Assembly (NCBI RefSeq): GCF_032921865.1
Contig: NZ_CP136684.1
Span: forward strand, 3,259,001 to 3,323,000
Direction of reading: 5' to 3'
DNA: 64,000 bases
From: Thalassospira lucentensis
GTDB lineage: Bacteria; Pseudomonadota; Alphaproteobacteria; Rhodospirillales; Thalassospiraceae
The position numbers and the translations under genes are program-made. The notes below the pieces were generated by a model. It saw nothing but the letters and a program-made list of their open reading frames with translations. It was not told the origin of the DNA and did not search any database. Position 1 is the stretch's first letter. Each line of letters begins with the position of its first letter. Shown here one piece after another: positions 29,919 to 39,085 of this stretch.

Positions 29919-30815
29919 CTAGCGTTTGCGATGTTTCAGGGCGTCTACGATAAGCTTGAACACGGGCAGGTTTTGACGACGGGTCGGATAATAAAGGAAA
30001 TAGCCGTCAAAGAACGGCGACCAGTCATCAAGCACGAGCTGCAATGTGCCTGCGGCGATATGATCGTCGGCAAGACTGTTTGGCACAAAGGCGATGCCCA
30101 TTCCGCATAATGCCGCGTCCATCATCGCGTAAGAGTTATTGAAGGTCATCTGACCATCGACGCGGACGTTGATTTCATTTCCGTCCTTTTCGAATTCCCA
30201 CGTATATAGGCCGCCAAGTCGTTCCTGCCGCATATTGATGCAGTTGTGTTTCAGCAAATCCTGCGGATGTTGCGGCATGCCGTTTTCTGCCAAATAGTCT
30301 GGCGAGGCGACGGCGATCATGCGCCAATCGGGGCCGATACGAACGGCAATCATGTCTTTTTCAACACTTTCACCAAGCCGCACCCCAGCATCAAACCCGT
30401 CTTCGACGATGTTGCGAAAGCCGTTATCGATGCTGAACTCGATGCTGATGTCGGGATAGGCCATTAATATCGGTTTGAGTTTTGGCCAGACGACTGTTTC
30501 AAGTGCGTGATCCGATAATGTCAGCCGAATGGAGCCGAACGGCTTGTCGCGGAACTCCATAATGGCGTCGATCTCGCCCTCGATTTCCTTGAGGCGCGGC
30601 GAAACCGTCGACAATAACTGGCTTCCCGCCTGGGTCAGGGCGACGTTGCGCGTTGTCCGGGTCAGAAGACGTATGCCGATATTGTCTTCCAGACGCTTGA
30701 TCGCGTGGCTCAAGGTTGATTGCGCCACGCCGATCCGCGCGGCGGCTCTGGTGAAGTTGCGTTCTTCGGCAACGATGCCGAACCATTTCAGGTCGTTGAA
30801 ATCGGTATTTGCCAT
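29919..30815 (-). CDS. LysR-family regulator
   Basis: 298 residues: winged helix-turn-helix (FGIVAEERNFTRAAARIGVA, STLSHAIKRLEDNIGIRLL) and effector domain (about 92-295) of the CrgA/DHA-linked type, with MRQERLGGLYTWEFEKDGNE. Divergent from the MFS-hydrolase operon across a 112-bp region holding a perfect palindrome, so it most likely controls that operon. Confidence 0.87.
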   Translation of the reverse strand: MANTDFNDLKWFGIVAEERNFTRAAARIGVAQSTLSHAIKRLEDNIGIRLLTRTTRNVALTQAGSQLLSTVSPRLKEIEGEIDAIMEFRDKPFGSIRLTLSDHALETVVWPKLKPILMAYPDISIEFSIDNGFRNIVEDGFDAGVRLGESVEKDMIAVRIGPDWRMIAVASPDYLAENGMPQHPQDLLKHNCINMRQERLGGLYTWEFEKDGNEINVRVDGQMTFNNSYAMMDAALCGMGIAFVPNSLADDHIAAGTLQLVLDDWSPFFDGYFLYYPTRRQNLPVFKLIVDALKHRKR

Positions 30816-30826
30816 GCACTTATCAT

Positions 30827-30845
30827 TAATCGATTACATCGATTA
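30827..30845. promoter_or_regulatory. Palindromic operator candidate for the LysR/MFS region
   Basis: TAATCGAT-TAC-ATCGATTA, a perfect 19-base palindrome starting 12 bases before the LysR gene start. The ATCGAT cores match the ATC-N-GAT style of LysR sites. Confidence 0.55.
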
Positions 30846-30927
30846 GTCCATGCTATTTTTCCCGTATAATCAGATTGACGGCGATCCACTATCTTCTGGC
30901 AATGATACGTTGAACCGGAAGATATCC

Positions 30928-32139
30928 ATGACTGACACGACCCAAACCGATACAGAAAACAGACAATGCGCCGCGTGGGGGGCTGTTTTATCCATGTCCC
31001 TTTGCGTTGCCTTGTTGCTTGCATCCGAATTCATGCCGGTCAGTTTGCTGACGCCTATGGCGGACGGTCTGGGGGTAAGCGAAGGTGCGACCGGTCAGGC
31101 AATTTCGATCAGTGGACTTTTTGCCCTGGTTGCCAGCCTGATGAGCACAACCGTCGCCGGGAGGGTTAACCGCAAATCGGTGTTGGTGGGGTTGACGATG
31201 CTGATGCTGATATCGCTTGTCATCGTTGCCATGGCACCCAACTTTGCGGCTCTGATTACGGCGCGCGCCATTCTGGGAATTTGCATCGGTGGGTTCTGGG
31301 CGCTGGCCACGGCCGTTATGATGCGGCTGGTGCCGTCACATGATGTGCCGCGTGCATTGTCTATCATGTATGGCGGGCAGGCCATTGCTTCGGCTTTTGC
31401 GGCACCACTTGGTGCATGGCTGGGCGATATCTTTGGTTGGCGTGCCGTTTTTTGGGCATTGACGCCGCTTGTTGCCATCAACCTTGTCTGGCAATTGACG
31501 GTCTTGCCGTCATTGCCCGCACGTGGTCGGCAAAATTTCGGCGCGTTGGTCGATGTTTTGTCCCGTCCATACTTCTTGCGCGGCCTGATTGCAGCGATGC
31601 TCAGCTGGGGATCCGCCTTTACCATGTTTACCTATCTGCGCCCGTTTCTCGAACAGTTTAACGGCGCAGATGTCCTGACACTCTCGCTTCTGCTGCTGGT
31701 GCTCGGGCTTGCCGGTTTTGTCGGGACCTGGGTCGCAGGTCGCTTTATCGGTCAGCGAGTTGCACCGCTTTTGAAATTGCCTGCCTTAGTCATGGGCGTC
31801 ATCACATTGGGACTGCTGTTCACCAGCGGCTCGATCTTGGCAACCGGTGTTTTACTGGCGGGCTGGGGCATGATGAACACCGCACTTTCGGTGATCTTCA
31901 TGACCTGGATGTCACAGAATGTCAGCGATGCACCCGAGGCTGGCGGCAGCCTGATGGTTGCAGCCATTCAAGGCTCGATCCTGCTTGGCGCCATTTGGGG
32001 CGGTCTGCTGCTCGATCATCTTTCAATTACTGCAACTTTCGTCGGCAGCGTGGCACTCTCAGCCCTTGCCGTAATTCTGATCGGCAACGGGCAAAACCTG
32101 TTGAGGCCGGTCAACTCCCCAAAACACACAGGAGACTGA
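30928..32139 (+). CDS. MFS efflux transporter (DHA1, AraJ/YdhP-like)
   Basis: 403 residues, twelve predicted helices. Motif A-like segment VAGRVNRKSVLVG between helices 2 and 3, and GICIGGFWALATAVMMRLVP, typical of sugar-efflux/drug:H+ antiporters such as AraJ, YdhP and NepI. ATG at 30928 chosen; 26 earlier residues of the open frame include the likely promoter. First gene of an operon with a Tat-type hydrolase and a cyclophilin-like protein. Confidence 0.87.
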   Translation: MTDTTQTDTENRQCAAWGAVLSMSLCVALLLASEFMPVSLLTPMADGLGVSEGATGQAISISGLFALVASLMSTTVAGRVNRKSVLVGLTMLMLISLVIVAMAPNFAALITARAILGICIGGFWALATAVMMRLVPSHDVPRALSIMYGGQAIASAFAAPLGAWLGDIFGWRAVFWALTPLVAINLVWQLTVLPSLPARGRQNFGALVDVLSRPYFLRGLIAAMLSWGSAFTMFTYLRPFLEQFNGADVLTLSLLLLVLGLAGFVGTWVAGRFIGQRVAPLLKLPALVMGVITLGLLFTSGSILATGVLLAGWGMMNTALSVIFMTWMSQNVSDAPEAGGSLMVAAIQGSILLGAIWGGLLLDHLSITATFVGSVALSALAVILIGNGQNLLRPVNSPKHTGD

Positions 32140-32140
32140 A

Positions 32141-33244
32141 TTGACCGACAATAATAAAACCAGCGAAACCGTGATGCAGATGCCTTCCGATCATCCTAAC
32201 CGTCGCAGCTTGTTAAAGATGGCCGGTGCTGGTGCTGCAGCATTCGGGATTGGTGCAATGATCAACACCGCAAAGGCAAAGCCATTAAGCATGACAACCG
32301 AATGGGACAAGGTTTTCCCGAAAAGCGATAAAGTCGACCACGAGAAGGTAAGCTTCAAAAACCGCTATGGTATTACCCTTGTGGGTGACCTTTATCTGCC
32401 AAAGGATCGCAATCAGGGGGCAATGCCTGCTCTGGCAGTTGGCGGGCCGTTTGGTGCGGTAAAGGAACAATCCTCCGGCCTTTACGCCCAGACCATGGCC
32501 GAGCGTGGCTTTGTTACCCTGGCTTTTGATCCGTCCTATACTGGCGAAAGCGGCGGTGAACCGCGCAATGTTGCCTCGCCCGATATCAATACAGAGGACT
32601 TCATGGCCGCTGTGGATTATCTTGGCCTGCATAACACCGTAAACCGTGAACGGATTGGCGTTATTGGTATCTGTGGCTGGGGTGGTATGGCGCTCAATGC
32701 GGTTGCTGCAGACAAGCGTGTCAAAGCCGTTGTCGCCAGCACCATGTATGACATGACCCGCGTCATGTCCAAAGGTTACAACGACAGCGTCACACTTGAA
32801 CAACGCACGCAGGCGCTCGAACAAATGAGCCGTCAGCGTTGGGAAGATGCCGCGAATGGCACGCCTGCCTTCCAGCCTCCCTATAACGAACTGAAAGGCG
32901 GAGAAGCGCAGTTTCTGGTTGATTACCACGACTACTATATGACTTCGCGCGGCTATCATCCGCGTGCGGTCAACTCCGGCAATGCCTGGACGCAGACCAC
33001 GCCGCTCAGCTTCATGAATATGCCGATCCTGAGCTATATCGAGGAAATCTCACCGCGTCCGGTCTTGCTGATTCATGGCGAGAATGCCCATTCGCGCTAT
33101 TTCAGCGAAACCGCCTATGAAGCAGCGGCCGAGCCGAAAGAACTGCTGATCATTCCGGGGGCAAACCACACCGATCTTTATGATCAGCTTGATGTGATCC
33201 CGTTTGACCGGATCGAGGCATTCTTTGGTGATGCACTGGTTTGA
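32141..33244 (+). CDS. Tat-signal alpha/beta hydrolase with Cys nucleophile
   Basis: 367 residues. N-terminal twin-arginine signal NRRSLLKMAGAGAAAFGIG (about 20-38) predicts folded export. The hydrolase fold shows the nucleophile elbow GICGWGG (about 173-179), with Cys in place of Ser as in dienelactone hydrolases, an acid segment near YIEEISPRPVLLIHGENAHS, and the C-terminal GANHTDLYD supplying the His. Related proteins are annotated YcjY-like or X-Pro peptidase-like. TTG start at 32141 has AGGAG seven bases upstream; an ATG at 32174 is the alternative. Operon with the MFS gene suggests processing of an exported or toxic compound. Confidence 0.8.
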   Translation: MTDNNKTSETVMQMPSDHPNRRSLLKMAGAGAAAFGIGAMINTAKAKPLSMTTEWDKVFPKSDKVDHEKVSFKNRYGITLVGDLYLPKDRNQGAMPALAVGGPFGAVKEQSSGLYAQTMAERGFVTLAFDPSYTGESGGEPRNVASPDINTEDFMAAVDYLGLHNTVNRERIGVIGICGWGGMALNAVAADKRVKAVVASTMYDMTRVMSKGYNDSVTLEQRTQALEQMSRQRWEDAANGTPAFQPPYNELKGGEAQFLVDYHDYYMTSRGYHPRAVNSGNAWTQTTPLSFMNMPILSYIEEISPRPVLLIHGENAHSRYFSETAYEAAAEPKELLIIPGANHTDLYDQLDVIPFDRIEAFFGDALV

Positions 33245-33254
33245 TCATGATGGG

Positions 33255-33279
33255 CGGTCGGGGCGATAAACCCCGACCG
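33255..33279 (+). repeat. Intercistronic hairpin
   Basis: Perfect nine-base stem CGGTCGGGG / CCCCGACCG, loop CGATAAA, between hydrolase and cyclophilin-like genes; no T-run, so attenuation or mRNA protection rather than full termination. Confidence 0.55.
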
Positions 33280-33303
33280 TATCTCTTGTCGTCAACATTC
33301 AGC

Positions 33304-33777
33304 ATGAAAGGGGCGGGCGTGGTAAGTGCGCACACATTCCTCACCACCCGACGTGGCTTTATTGCTGGTGCCACGGCGACACTACTGGCTACCAGACCGG
33401 CACTTGCACAATCGGGGGCAAAGCAGATGCGTATCCGTTGCACCTTCTCCGATCAGGAATTCACCTATCTGCTTAATGATAACGCGACGACACACGATTT
33501 CGTCTCCATGTTGTCGCTTGATCTGACAATCAGTGATTTTTCAACCAACGAAAAGATTGCCTACCTGCCAAGGCGTCTCGATGAAGGTGGTCTGGTCAAT
33601 TATAGCGACGAAGCACCCGGCGATCTGTGCTATTTCCGCGGATGGGGCAATCTGGCGTTCTTTTACGACACCTATGAATATCGCGGTGACCTGATCCGGC
33701 TCGGAAAGATCGAGGGACCTTTGGATCCCTTGCAGGTCAAGGGGGAGTTCCCATTGCATATTGAATTGCTGGCCTGA
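33304..33777 (+). CDS. Exported cyclophilin-like fold protein
   Basis: 157 residues. Tat-like signal TTRRGFIAGATATLLATRPALAQ (split: twin Arg then hydrophobic core then ALAQ cleavage, about 12-35), followed by a cyclophilin-like beta barrel: MRIRCTFSDQEFTYLLNDN, the LSLDLTISDFSTNEKIAYLP segment and GDLCYFRGWGNLAFFY. Family proteins resemble TM1367-type cyclophilin folds and lack proven isomerase activity. Third gene of the LysR-controlled operon. Start at 33304 is preferred because the hairpin lies upstream; earlier codons near 33247 are possible. Confidence 0.75.
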   Translation: MKGAGVVSAHTFLTTRRGFIAGATATLLATRPALAQSGAKQMRIRCTFSDQEFTYLLNDNATTHDFVSMLSLDLTISDFSTNEKIAYLPRRLDEGGLVNYSDEAPGDLCYFRGWGNLAFFYDTYEYRGDLIRLGKIEGPLDPLQVKGEFPLHIELLA

Positions 33778-33823
33778 GCAAGAGCGAAGGTCCTGTTTTT
33801 CCAAATTGTGAATATGGTTTGGA

Positions 33824-36800
33824 TCACGCCACGCGTTTCAGCAGATACTCCACCGGATGCTTGGGCTTTGTCCCTTCGAAGCGGGCGACCTGACAGCGGC
33901 AGGAATAGCCGGTGACGAGCATGTTATCCAGGCCCGTCTGATCGACTTTCTTTTTCCAGCTTTGGTCATAAAGGGCGCGGGAGGTTTCCTGATGGCGGGT
34001 TTCGTGGCCGTAGACGCCTGCCATGCCGCAACATCCGGTTTTTTCGGTCGCGAGTTTGATGCCGAAAGTCTCGAAAATCTTTTGCCATTTGACGCCGACA
34101 TCGGGGATGGATGTTTTTTCCGTGCAATGCGGGAAGAGCGTTGCCGGGGCCGTACCCCCTGCATTCCCGCTGCTTGCGGGCAGGGTGAGGCGGCCTTCCG
34201 CGATCTCGGCGGCCAGCCATTCATGGAACAGATGCACGCGGTAATCCGGGCGATCCGTGCCAAGGCGCTGGGCGTATTCCTGCCGATAAGTGAGCGTCAC
34301 ACTGGCCTCGATCCCGATCAGCGGGACGCCGGTTTTTGCCAGTCGGCCATAAACGATATCGTTTTGCTTGGCCTGATAATCAAATCGTTTGAGGAAGCCC
34401 TTTACATGCAAGGCCTTGCCATTCGGGCGATAGGGCGGCACGAAAACGCGGTAGCCGAGCTTCTGCAGAAGGTCGATATGGGCGATGAAAACATTGATGT
34501 CATAGTGGCTGGTGAAGCAATCCTGCAAAAGCACCACGGATTTGGCGCGATCCACATCGGAAAGCGCTTCAAGGTCGGCCAGTCTGAATTTGCCAATGCC
34601 GCGTTTGCGCAGGGCCGAACGCACGCTTTGACGGCTGAGTTTCGGCAGGTCGGTCAGGCCGATCAGGCTTTTGAAAATCCATGGCAGCGGCGGGATGGAT
34701 TGCAAGGCATTGAAAAGCAACGGGGCCTTGGCCATCAGCGGGGCAATGCTTTCAAGCTGTGCGATCACGTAATCCTTCACCGGCCGTTTGTAGCGGGTGT
34801 GATAGGCCTCTAGGAACCGTGATTTCATTTCCGGGATATCGACCTTGACCGGGCATTGCCCCGCACAGGCCTTGCAGGACAGGCAACCGGCCATGGCATC
34901 ATAGACATCGTGCGAGAAATCCCGCGCATTGATTACGGCAAGATCCTGATTGCGCGGATCGGTGCCGACCGAAAGCTGCCGGATCCATTCACGGACCAGT
35001 CCCGCCCGGCCCTTGGGCGAATGAACGCGGTCGCGCGTGACCTTATAGGACGGGCACATCGCATCCATCAGGTCCCAGTTAAAGCAGGCGCCGTTGCCGT
35101 TGCACCGCGTTGCGTTGAGATATTCATCGCGCAGCCGGTCTTCGATCTGGCGGTCAAGCTGACCACGCATCGGGGCTTCGTCAATCGCGGTGATCGGGGT
35201 GTTCTTCGAATAGGGGGAGGCGATCTTGCCGGGGTTTAATTGTCCTTCCGGATCAAAGGCTTCCTTGATGCGACGCAAGCTATCATAAAGCTCCGGCCCG
35301 AAATAGGTCGGCGAATATTCGCCGCGAAAACCCTTGCCATGTTCGCCCCAGATCAGGCCGTTATATTTTTTGGTCAGGTCAACGACCCTGTCCGATACAC
35401 GGCGCAGGCGTGCTTCGTCCTGCTCGTCACACATATCAAGCAACGGCCGCACATGCAGACAGCCAACATCGACATGGCCAAACATGCCGTAATCAAGCCC
35501 CTCGGCATCGAGTAAAGCCCGGAATTCCGCGATAAAATCGGCCAGGTTTTCCGGCGGAACAGCGGTATCCTCGACAAAGGGGGTCGCGCGGCGTTTGCCT
35601 TCAAGATTGCCAAGCAAACCCACCGATTTCGCCCGGATGGACCAGATGGCGGCAATCTGCGTCGGATCGGTTGCCTGCACAAAGCCGATGGGGGCGTAAT
35701 CCGCATCCGGATTGGCCTCAAGATGGGCGCGCAGTTCGGCCTGTTTGGCGCTCACTTCCTCGGGCGTTTCACCAACAAATTCAACGACATTGAAGCCGCG
35801 TGTGGGAACAGAGCTATCCTCGGTCCCGAGCAGTTTGCCCAGCAGGTGCCAGCTTTCATCCTGCTTTGCCAGTTCCATGACCTTGTCATCGATGCTTTCG
35901 ATGGCGACCGGGTCAAACTGCACAAGGGTGCCAACATGGCGAAGCGCACTGTCGAAGCTGTCATAACGCACCACCGTGACCGCCTTGTGCTTTGGCAGCG
36001 GAATGACGCGCAGCGTGATTTCCTTGACCATGCCAAGGCTGCCCTCCGCCCCGGCGATCAGGAAGCTTAAATTCATATCCCCTTGATCCGAAACGGCTTC
36101 CTTGAGGTTATAGCCCGTAAGCCCGCGGTTCATTTCCGGGAAAATCGCGTTGATCTGATCCCGGCGCGGCATGATTTCATCGTGGATTTTGCGGTAAAGC
36201 CGACCGGTGCGGTCGTCACGCGCCATGATTTCGGCGGCGTCCGCGGCACTCATCGCATGGGTGCGGAAATCGGTGCCATCGATCAGAACCGTGGTCATGT
36301 CATTGATATAATGGCTTGTTTTGCCATAAATCCGCGATCCCTTGCCGGAGCTATCAGACCCGATCATGCCGCCAATGGTCGCCCGGCTGGCGGTGGATAC
36401 GGCGGGCGGGAAGAAGAAACCATGCGGTTTGAGCCACGCGTTAAGCTGATCCAGCACCACGCCCGGCTCGACATGAACCAGACCCTTTTCGGCATCAAAA
36501 CCCAGTATGTTATTGAGATACTTGGATGTATCGAGCGTGATGGTGTTGTTAAGCGACTGGCCGTTGGTGCCGGTGCCACCACCGCGCGGGGTGATTTTGA
36601 CCTCGCTGAATTCCTCGCGCCCGGCGAGTTCCATCACAACGTTGATATCATTGCGGTTTCTGGGCTGCAGGACGGCGGTTGGCATCACCTGATAGACGCT
36701 GTTATCGGTGGCGTTGATCAGGCGGGACGGGAAATCGGCATGGATTTCACCGGAAAATTTCCCTTCTTTTTCAAGGGTTTTGAGGAAACCAAGTGTGAGA

Positions 36801-36925
36801 CTGTCAAGCGACCGGTCCGGGGTCAGAACCGGCAGGCGATTGAGCCGGGAAAAGCTGCGGCGGGCGGGTGTTGATCTGGCGGTTGATCTGGTCATCGGGC
36901 TGGCGGTCGGGGCGGGCGCGGTCAT
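33824..36925 (-). CDS. ydiJ: FAD/FeS D-2-hydroxyglutarate dehydrogenase, YdiJ-like
   Basis: About 1033 residues. Order: FAD-binding type 4 domain (about 75-290; TPRGGGTGTNGQSL and VEPGVVLDQLNAWL), FAD-oxidase C-terminal domain (to about 590; MFGHVDVGCLHVRP), a ferredoxin-like region with two cysteine clusters (CLSCKACAGQCPVK most obvious), and C-terminal CCG domains (FPHCTEKT, CCGMAGVYG). YdiJ-type enzymes oxidise D-2-hydroxyglutarate, a by-product of SerA, to 2-oxoglutarate and pass electrons onward. Start at the ATG at 36925, 17 codons inside the longest frame. Its long upstream region carries several symmetrical sites. Confidence 0.9.
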   Translation of the reverse strand: MTAPAPTASPMTRSTARSTPARRSFSRLNRLPVLTPDRSLDSLTLGFLKTLEKEGKFSGEIHADFPSRLINATDNSVYQVMPTAVLQPRNRNDINVVMELAGREEFSEVKITPRGGGTGTNGQSLNNTITLDTSKYLNNILGFDAEKGLVHVEPGVVLDQLNAWLKPHGFFFPPAVSTASRATIGGMIGSDSSGKGSRIYGKTSHYINDMTTVLIDGTDFRTHAMSAADAAEIMARDDRTGRLYRKIHDEIMPRRDQINAIFPEMNRGLTGYNLKEAVSDQGDMNLSFLIAGAEGSLGMVKEITLRVIPLPKHKAVTVVRYDSFDSALRHVGTLVQFDPVAIESIDDKVMELAKQDESWHLLGKLLGTEDSSVPTRGFNVVEFVGETPEEVSAKQAELRAHLEANPDADYAPIGFVQATDPTQIAAIWSIRAKSVGLLGNLEGKRRATPFVEDTAVPPENLADFIAEFRALLDAEGLDYGMFGHVDVGCLHVRPLLDMCDEQDEARLRRVSDRVVDLTKKYNGLIWGEHGKGFRGEYSPTYFGPELYDSLRRIKEAFDPEGQLNPGKIASPYSKNTPITAIDEAPMRGQLDRQIEDRLRDEYLNATRCNGNGACFNWDLMDAMCPSYKVTRDRVHSPKGRAGLVREWIRQLSVGTDPRNQDLAVINARDFSHDVYDAMAGCLSCKACAGQCPVKVDIPEMKSRFLEAYHTRYKRPVKDYVIAQLESIAPLMAKAPLLFNALQSIPPLPWIFKSLIGLTDLPKLSRQSVRSALRKRGIGKFRLADLEALSDVDRAKSVVLLQDCFTSHYDINVFIAHIDLLQKLGYRVFVPPYRPNGKALHVKGFLKRFDYQAKQNDIVYGRLAKTGVPLIGIEASVTLTYRQEYAQRLGTDRPDYRVHLFHEWLAAEIAEGRLTLPASSGNAGGTAPATLFPHCTEKTSIPDVGVKWQKIFETFGIKLATEKTGCCGMAGVYGHETRHQETSRALYDQSWKKKVDQTGLDNMLVTGYSCRCQVARFEGTKPKHPVEYLLKRVA

Positions 36926-37018
36926 GATGTCTCTCTGGTCTCTTTTTCGGCGCGCGGGCGGCGTCATTTGACCCATTTGACAGGAGGCGGATTAAATAGA
37001 CAAATTTAAAATTCCGAA

Positions 37019-37045
37019 GGATTATTCATTTTTAGTGAATAATCC
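37019..37045. promoter_or_regulatory. Perfect inverted repeat upstream of ydiJ
   Basis: GGATTATTCA / TGAATAATCC with a seven-base T-rich spacer, 94 bases before the ydiJ start. Either an operator or a leader hairpin; followed on the plus strand by GATTTTT. Confidence 0.5.
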
Positions 37046-37121
37046 GATTTTTCAACCCGGTCGGAACCCGCATGCCGACCGTGCCGAGGGGGCAAAAAAG
37101 GGCTCCGGCATCGGTTTTGTT

Positions 37122-37271
37122 AAAGTCATATTATATGATTAAAATGGATTTGGTATAAATTATACCACCGTTTTGGCGTGTAAATGGTGCCGATCCATCA
37201 GGAAACCTGCAGCGTTCAGAGTTTCGAGGCGCCGTCGGTGCGGGAAATTATAAAAGTCTTATCATATGATT
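37122..37271. promoter_or_regulatory. Repeated 19-bp operator-like element
   Basis: AAAGTCATATTATATGATT (37122-37140) and AAAGTCTTATCATATGATT (37253-37271) agree at 17 of 19 positions, same orientation, 131 bases apart. Each contains a dyad (TCATAT-T-ATATGA; ATCATATGAT). Suggests two sites for one regulator with looping between them. Confidence 0.5.
37151..37167. promoter_or_regulatory. 17-bp palindrome, GntR/NanR-like site
   Basis: TGGTATAA-A-TTATACCA, perfect, between the two 19-bp elements. Resembles GGTATA-type half-sites bound by FadR/NanR-subfamily GntR regulators; no such gene is in the window, so the regulator would act from elsewhere. Confidence 0.45.
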
Positions 37272-37684
37272 TTTTTAATGCTGTCTGAGCCACATTTCAG
37301 CCCCTGATTCTGGTCCTGTATCGGGCTCTGCCCCGTTCCCGGCCCGACATTCCCACGAAGCGAAATCGGGTGCGGGCGACGCGATGGCTTCCGGGTCTTC
37401 GCCCGGAGTGGCGGGGCGGGATGAACCGGGGCGGCGAAGCACGGACGTGATCGCGTGTGCCAGCTATCGTGGACTGCTTCCTTGTCCCGTCCCTCCCGCA
37501 GAGGAGGGAGGCCATGGGGCGGTGGGAGCGGTGCGGTATGCTGGGCCGGGCCGTGCTGTGGTGTTGGGCCGCGTGGTTTGGGGCGGTTTGGCGGTGCGGG
37601 CGCGGGCCGCATGCAGGAAACGCTGCACAACGCGCAATTTACCCGTTAGTGTTGCAGTCCGGTCAATCAGTTAGCGGATGAAAC
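37272..37684. other. GC-rich non-coding stretch
   Basis: About 410 bases of sharply higher GC than the AT-rich operator zone to its left. Open frames here are Pro/Arg- or Gly/Ala-rich, lack ribosome sites and look like chance. A CCTCCCGCAGAGGAGGGAGG hairpin lies at about 37492-37511. I see no gene. Confidence 0.5.
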
Positions 37685-38875
37685 ATGCTGTCTTCCATCA
37701 GTTTGCGCCATATGCGGGTTTTTGTGGCGGTTGCCGATCATGGCACCTTTACCGCCGCGGCGGAGGTTTTGGGGCTGACGCCATCGGGGCTGACGGCGAC
37801 GATCCGCCAGTTCGAGGATGTGGCGGGAACGCCGCTTTTTGATCGCACGACGCGACAGGTGACGTTAAGCGCCACGGGCGCACGGTTTTTGCCGACCGCC
37901 CGCCGGTTGATCAGCGAATTTGAAGAGGCGCTTGGCGATCTTGATGCGCTGTCCAAGGGGATTGGCGGGACGATCCGCATTGCGGCGGCCCCCTCGGTCC
38001 TGACGCGCATTCTGCCCGGCGTGATCAGCCGGTTTGTCGATGAACATCCCGATGCACGGCTTCGCCTGGACGAGTTGAACGCGGGCGAGGTGCATGAGGC
38101 GGTGGCGCGCAACGAGGCGGATTTCGGCATTGCCGGGGAATGGCATGCCCTGCCTGATATTGCGTTCAGTCCGCTGTTTTCCGACCGGTTCGGGGTGCTG
38201 TGCCGCCCGACCCATGCCTTTGCCAAACGCAGCGCGATTGCGTGGTCGGAACTGGCCGATCAGGCCTTTGTCGGGCTGGGCCCGGAATCCGGCACGCGCG
38301 CGATGATGGCGGCACAGGGAAGCTTCGCTGGTGAGGCGGGTGGTGCTGGTGGCGCTGTTGGTGCCACTTATGCAGGTATTGACCCGGCGGAGGTCGCGGC
38401 ATCGCCTGCGGTGAAGCGGGCCGCGGCCCTTGGCCTGCCTGAGGCGCAAATGGCCTTGCGCCGGGCGAATGCCAGCGAACGGGCGATTGAACGGGTGGCG
38501 AAGGCAGCCCTTGCGAAGCGTGCGGAGGACGCCAAAAACGGCGGCCGTGCGGCGGACGGATCGGGCTGCACCATGATCGACCCGATTGCGCAATTGCGAC
38601 CGATTGTCGAAACATCCAACACGATCACGCTGGCCGCGATGGTGGCCGAAGGGGTGGGGATCACCGTCCTGCCGGAACTGGCCGCGCGCGTCGCCGACCT
38701 TGCCGCACCCGGCAAGCTGGCCTTCGTGCCGCTGTGCGAGCCCGTCCGCAAACGCCCGATTGGCATCATCACGCGGCAAAGCAGAAGCCTGTCCCCGATT
38801 GCGCGGATCTTCCTTGCGATGGTGATGGAGCAGGCCCCCAAAATGGATTTGCCAGCGGCGATTGAGTGGGGGTGA
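37685..38875 (+). CDS. LysR-family regulator with alanine-rich insertion
   Basis: 396 residues, about 90 more than usual. Helix-turn-helix (FVAVADHGTFTAAAEVLGLT, SGLTATIRQFEDVAGTPLF) and effector domain start normally. After GLGPESGTRAMM (about 196-208) an Ala/Gly-rich segment of roughly 85 residues (212-297; GEAGGAGGAVGATYAGIDPA, then Lys/Arg/Ala helices) interrupts the domain before it resumes with PIVETSNTITLAAMVAEGVG and ITVLPELAA. The frame stays open and codon use is uniform, so it is an insertion rather than a frameshift. Divergent from ydiJ across 760 bases; ligand unknown. Confidence 0.85.
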   Translation: MLSSISLRHMRVFVAVADHGTFTAAAEVLGLTPSGLTATIRQFEDVAGTPLFDRTTRQVTLSATGARFLPTARRLISEFEEALGDLDALSKGIGGTIRIAAAPSVLTRILPGVISRFVDEHPDARLRLDELNAGEVHEAVARNEADFGIAGEWHALPDIAFSPLFSDRFGVLCRPTHAFAKRSAIAWSELADQAFVGLGPESGTRAMMAAQGSFAGEAGGAGGAVGATYAGIDPAEVAASPAVKRAAALGLPEAQMALRRANASERAIERVAKAALAKRAEDAKNGGRAADGSGCTMIDPIAQLRPIVETSNTITLAAMVAEGVGITVLPELAARVADLAAPGKLAFVPLCEPVRKRPIGIITRQSRSLSPIARIFLAMVMEQAPKMDLPAAIEWG

Positions 38876-39085
38876 GAGGGAGTTTGGAAAAGAAGTCTGC
38901 CTTCCGAGAGGAGGGGTGGGAACCACGTTATCTGTAGGCGGTGGTTTTATGTCGCCAAATTGTAATGTGGTGTAGATCTGTGCTGGAATAACACGTTAAA
39001 GTTGATTTTAATTGCAGTTTAAGGTTGAGAAGAATATTGTCAACTCTCCTTGAGCTAAAACCTTTAACATGTGAAGGGGGCGATT

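Noticed and set aside
37262..37630. Open frame of 122 residues on the minus strand, Pro/Arg-rich
   Set aside because: No ribosome site, composition typical of chance frames in GC-rich DNA, and it covers a hairpin-rich non-coding stretch.
38480..38580. Possible frameshift in the long LysR gene
   Set aside because: The reading frame and GC-rich codon pattern are continuous and both flanks stay in the same frame, so an insertion explains it better.
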